Assembly: GCF_902150065.1 (NCBI RefSeq)
Contig: NC_043990.1
Span: forward strand, 10,135,240-10,199,239
DNA length: 64,000 bases
Reading direction: 5' to 3'
Source of the DNA: Myripristis murdjan
Lineage: Eukaryota; Chordata; Actinopteri; Holocentriformes; Holocentridae
The notes beneath the pieces are model-generated. The model did not search any database. It was not told the DNA's origin and saw nothing but the letters and a program-made list of their open reading frames with translations. Position 1 is the first letter of the stretch, and the number at the start of each line of letters is the position of its first letter. Below are positions 59,854 to 64,000 of the stretch, piece by piece. The position numbers and the translations under genes were made by a program.

Positions 59854-62800
59854 TATCTATTTCACCAGTTCATTTGGCCACTATACAGAAACATTAACAG
59901 ATTTGCACAACAGCCAAAATAAATCAGGGCCATAAGAGCTCCTAGACTTTTCTCTGCAAAACAAACAAATAGGGGATTCAAAGTATCAAAACCACATTTT
60001 ACATGATGCAAACTCACCTCCAACATTCCCTTTGTAGCCGTTGTAAATTTCTTTTAGCCGGCGGTAGCGAAAGGCCAGTTTGCGCATCCACTCCACGCCG
60101 CCCTGGACCCCTGTGGTGGCTCCCGAGGCCCCGCCGCCGCCGCTGGGGCTGTTGAAGCCGTCCGCCAAGAAGTTGTAGTTACTGAGGAGGGGGAGACACA
60201 CAGAGGGGTTTTAATGACCGCTGTGACACCAAGGCAAAGAAGTTACCTGCTTAAAACATTTAGTTCAAAACCCACAGGTTCACATTATTTATCATGTGCA
60301 AAAACACAGATCCAACTTCTACTGATTCTACCACAGATTTCATTATAACTCTCTTAAAACAGTGTTGGCTGATTCTGATGGTTAAACACACACATCTAGC
60401 CCTAACATGGAAAGACAATGAACATGGCCAACGCATTCAGACTTCTTCAATGCATAAGAACAGGTGTGTGATCATGCAAAGTAATGTCACAGTCCACAGT
60501 GTATCTGCGTTAGCTACTGGACAGAAAAATTCAAACCTCAGATCCTGTCCGTTGTCGTCAGAGGCCACATCCTCAACGTGGACCTGATCACACTCCTGGG
60601 AAGGAAAAAAAAAAAAAGATAATCATTCTTATCCATTCTGTATTACAAACTTAGTCATATACAGACTTTCTTGCAGTTGGCAAAACATGAAAAAAAGTGG
60701 CCAGTAAAATATGGGAAGTTTCTGGTGTATTATGGGTTATCCCAGTGATTGTAACCTGCGGACCAAAAAAAAAAAAAATCTCTGTACCTCCAGGTCATTG
60801 AAGAAAAGGTGAGTATCTGCCAGTTCAAAGATCAACTCCTCCATCTGCAAGCCCAGGTTCAACACGGTGGCTGGATCCTGAGCAAATACAACATAAACTC
60901 ACGGTTAATATACTTGCTTTAAACTGATCTTGGTGATTTTATGCTCTATGCAGAATAATAAACACCAATAAATACCTTGCCAAACTTTTGTGCGAAGGAG
61001 CCTGTGAGCAGCGAATGGAATATAATGATGGTCTCGTCGAGATCCCACAGAAAGATGCGCTAAAAGTAACAGGCAAGAAAAAATTCACTTCATGAATTTA
61101 AAAAAATGATCTAATCCATTCATAAACGTTCATAGCTGTCATAAAGTAATATTTAATAAAGGTCCATTTCCTCTATGTCGATTGTTAGTCTTTACACATG
61201 TATTCTTGGATAGATAAATGAACACAAAACAACAATAATAATAACAATATTTGTATATTTTGTTGCAATATAATTAAGGTTCATGCTATCATGAAAAATG
61301 TAAACAAGCCTTTTACAGCATCATGTCATTAAATCCTGTAATTTTTTAATGTTATTATTCCTTACGTTAGTAGCTTCATCACTAAAATGAATTAAAAGAA
61401 ATGTCAATGTTCAATTCAAAATCAATATTTCAATGTTTTAGTTTTTGATGCCTGTTTCTGTTTTGCTAGTGAAGAGATTAAATATGATGCTAATAAAGCA
61501 TTTTCAAAACCTGCGATCACGTCAACATTTTGTCCATGCATGTGAGTGATGAGGTGCCTTTAGCGCTGCTGGTTAACACGTTACCTCCAGGTCACTGTCA
61601 GCAGGCGGGCTGCTGTCAGACTTCTTGGCCTTCCCCTTTGATTTCCCCACCGAGTTCCTGCGTCCCGGCTCCTCCTGTTCTCTGGCCCCGGCGGGCAGAG
61701 CCACACCCGTCGGGAGAGCGACGCCCGTCGGCAGGTTCTCTCGCGGGGAAGCATCTTAGTGACAACATACAGCAGACACGAAGGCTTCAGCACTTCATAA
61801 ATGCATCAGTTCTGTCAGGCGTTTAAAACTTGAAACACAAACATGCTGGGATTACCACGGAGGGATCCTAAATATTGGTGCAATGCACGCTGCAGGACAC
61901 GGTGGTGACAAGTACCACAAATAAATGGCGATGAAAACCTAGTAAGCCCACGGAGTGCTCTAGAAACAGCTTGACACACGATAAGGGCAAGACATGAAGC
62001 TGACATTAAGGAGAAGTAAATATAACTCAAACAGTGCAAACACCTCTGGTGGGCAGTCCAGCCGAGGCGTCCTCTGACTTGATGGCTGGATAGCCGGCCA
62101 CGCCCACACTCACACCGTGGTCGTTGCTGTTTGGCAGCGCAGCAGGCACATAGCTCGGGGGCGGTGCGTAGTACTGAGAGAACTGACTCTGTCCCACAGA
62201 GTTATAGCTGTTGAACTCCTGGATGAACGGATTAAAAAAAATCTGATCAGCAGGAGAAAGGTGGTGAAAAGGGTAGCAAGCACAGGATTAGAGGGGGTGG
62301 GTACGCACTGTAACAGAACTATTTCCACACACACAGATAGAGGTAAAGGCTAAAGCAACTTCAGCATTTATTTTTAAAGAACCAGGCGGGTTCTGACGGG
62401 TTCGGGCTGCCTTTGAAAACTCTGCCGTACATTACGATTGGCTGCTAACCAACCTAAATGCTAACAGTGTGATTTTTTTGTCTTTTTCCAGCCTGAAATC
62501 AAAGTACTATCAGAACACTGAGCAAAGAATCATCACTAAATTTAGGCTACATTCACAGCATTATGGCATATGTTAGTAACACATTTTTCTGTGCAATAAA
62601 TGATGAGTAATGAAGCCCCAAAACAATGTTTCAGTTCTGGTGCTATCTTCTCCGCAAGTGTGCTACAGAGCCACAGGTCAGGTGTTCAAGTTAAAATAAT
62701 AAAAACCCCATAAATAAGTGCTTTGTTGAATAAAAAGCACCGGAGAACAAACCCCCCAAACATATTTTGTACTGATAATCACTACTAATCACTACTGTGC

Positions 62801-64000
62801 ATCCACCCAGCCCTACCTTTTGTGCCTTCAGTATTTTAGTTGATTTAAAGCTGTGCATAAAAATAACTGTGATTTCATGTGTGCTTCAGCAAAAATGAAG
62901 ACACTTTTGCACTATATGAAAATGTAATCTTCTGATTTTTGAGCTGATCAACAGGAGAAGACACAAAAATTAGCTCGGAGTTGCAGAAAGTGTTTTGCTC
63001 TGTGTCTAATTTCCCTGAGGAGCGTTATGTGTCTCTGTACCTGGTGTGCCACTGTGGTGGAGGCTGTGGTGGCGGCCGTGGCTGAAGGGATGTTTGAGTA
63101 CACACTGGATGTTGTGAAACTCGACCCTGATGGACAGAAAACAAACTTTAAAAAAACAAAACAACAATCAAAACATATTTTTGTCTACAAAAAAACACTG
63201 CTGCTTTGCTACCCTAAGACAGCATTTTAAGTGACTGAATGAGAGGAAGAGAGCTGTGCCACGGCAAATCCAATATTCCCCTTCACGTCTGTGTAGTTAA
63301 CATTTGTGGACAGGGTACAACAGCTTTATGATGTGAGACAGAGTGAGGTCGCAGCTTGCCTTGGCTTGGGTATGAGTAGTGCAGCTGGCCTGGCTGGGTT
63401 GAGGTATATGCGGTGCTGAAGCTGAGAAACCCAGGCTGGCCAACAGAGGGTGCCTCAGGCAGCCCTGTCTCTGTTTTTATGCCTGGCCACATAGCACCTG
63501 AAGATGAAGAGAGAGCAATGGAAGCAGAAAAAGATAGCAGGAGAGAGGAGAGGATGAGGGAAGACAGGAGGAAATTGAAGAGACCAGATCTTTAAAGTGA
63601 AGATGTGGGCTTGGTGTGTCAGCAGAAATCAAAAGCGAATCGAATCTGCAGCGCAAAAGCACAGTTTAGGCTACTGAAGCATAGTAACGCAGCGCCGTTT
63701 TTAGTGAGCAGACAATGTTAAACCAGGCCATCAGAGTGAAAAAGGGGGACTAACCAAAGGGTGGGAGGCCATAGGTCTGCCCTGTCTGGGGGAAAGCCGA
63801 GTACACAGTGGACTGGGCCAGAGGAGGAAAGGCCACTTGGCTGGTGTAGGACGTCACTGTCGGGCTGAGAGAGACAAAATCAGTATGTCACATCATGTGC
63901 ATCACATCATCTGTACTGTGTATACCATGCCAATCATGCCTATACAAGAACCTACAGAACTACAATGTTTCCCACCTCTTTAAAGCTATAGCGGGGGCCT
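56915..64000 (-). CDS. eya3: eyes absent homologue 3, 3' part (partial)
   Basis: Fourteen exons are visible from right to left: 64000-63976 (partial), 63864-63755, 63497-63360, 63126-63041, 62218-62044, 61754-61585, 61059-60976, 60877-60788, 60595-60537, 60181-60018, 59484-59370, 58268-58147, 58009-57909 and 56995-56915. All phases join. The N-terminal part is Ser/Thr/Tyr/Pro-rich (transactivation). The C-terminal Eya domain starts near [23 protein letters not shown] holds the nucleophile Asp of this haloacid-dehalogenase tyrosine phosphatase. It continues with [50 protein letters not shown] and ends [19 protein letters not shown]3 works with SIX proteins and acts on H2AX Tyr142. The 170-nt exon at 61754 contains a tandem TGVALP repeat. 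The intron after 63360 has a GC donor. The start lies beyond the window. Confidence 0.94.
58277..58310 (+). repeat. (CA)n microsatellite
   Basis: About 17 CA units lie in an eya3 intron, directly beside the acceptor of the exon starting at 58268. On the minus strand the tract forms a GT run just upstream of the acceptor. Confidence 0.9.
59799..59850 (+). repeat. (AC)n microsatellite
   Basis: About 26 perfect AC units in an eya3 intron. Confidence 0.9.

Overview
The window is teleost nuclear DNA. Spliced vertebrate genes have GT-AG introns in an AT-rich background. Among them are fish-type apolipoproteins, typical fish retroelement tails and many CA/GT microsatellites. Fish-style tandem apoA-IV and apoE genes and a pair of XKR8 paralogues beside EYA3 fit a ray-finned fish; I cannot name the species. 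All gene names rest on remembered family sequences, not on a search.

Layout. 1-0.67 kb: last exon of a TOM40-type mitochondrial import pore gene (+). 2.7-13.2 kb: an apolipoprotein cluster with two head-to-head apoA-IV genes (- and +) and one apoE gene (+). The link from a TOM40 gene to apoE resembles the mammalian TOMM40-APOE locus. 13.2-21.7 kb: a very large intron-poor C2H2 zinc-finger gene (-), tail-to-tail with apoE. 21.7-25 kb: mostly repeats plus one orphan 3'-exon candidate. 25.1-33.9 kb: msto1 (+), 14 coding exons. 34.7-41.5 kb: srsf4 (-), six coding exons. 41.5-44.3 kb: repeat-rich gap with a dead zinc-finger fragment and LINE remnants. 44.6-52.2 kb: two tandem XKR8-type scramblase genes (+). 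53-64 kb: eya3 (-), 3' part only; its 5' end lies beyond the right edge.

The most striking structure is the apoA-IV pair. An inverted 830-bp block (exon 3, the short intron and the coding part of exon 4) differs at only 4 positions. The signal-peptide exons, other introns and 3' UTRs are unrelated. Identity stops almost exactly at the exon-3 acceptor and at the stop codon, which points to recent gene conversion or partial duplication. The two genes would secrete nearly the same mature protein from separate promoters, although both promoters keep a related 30-bp block with an HNF4-like site. Other points of interest are caspase-like motifs in both XKR8 tails, a GC-AG intron in eya3, a possible poison exon in srsf4, a 21-bp-period array downstream of the second XKR8 gene, and a compact hairpin repeat near 8 kb.
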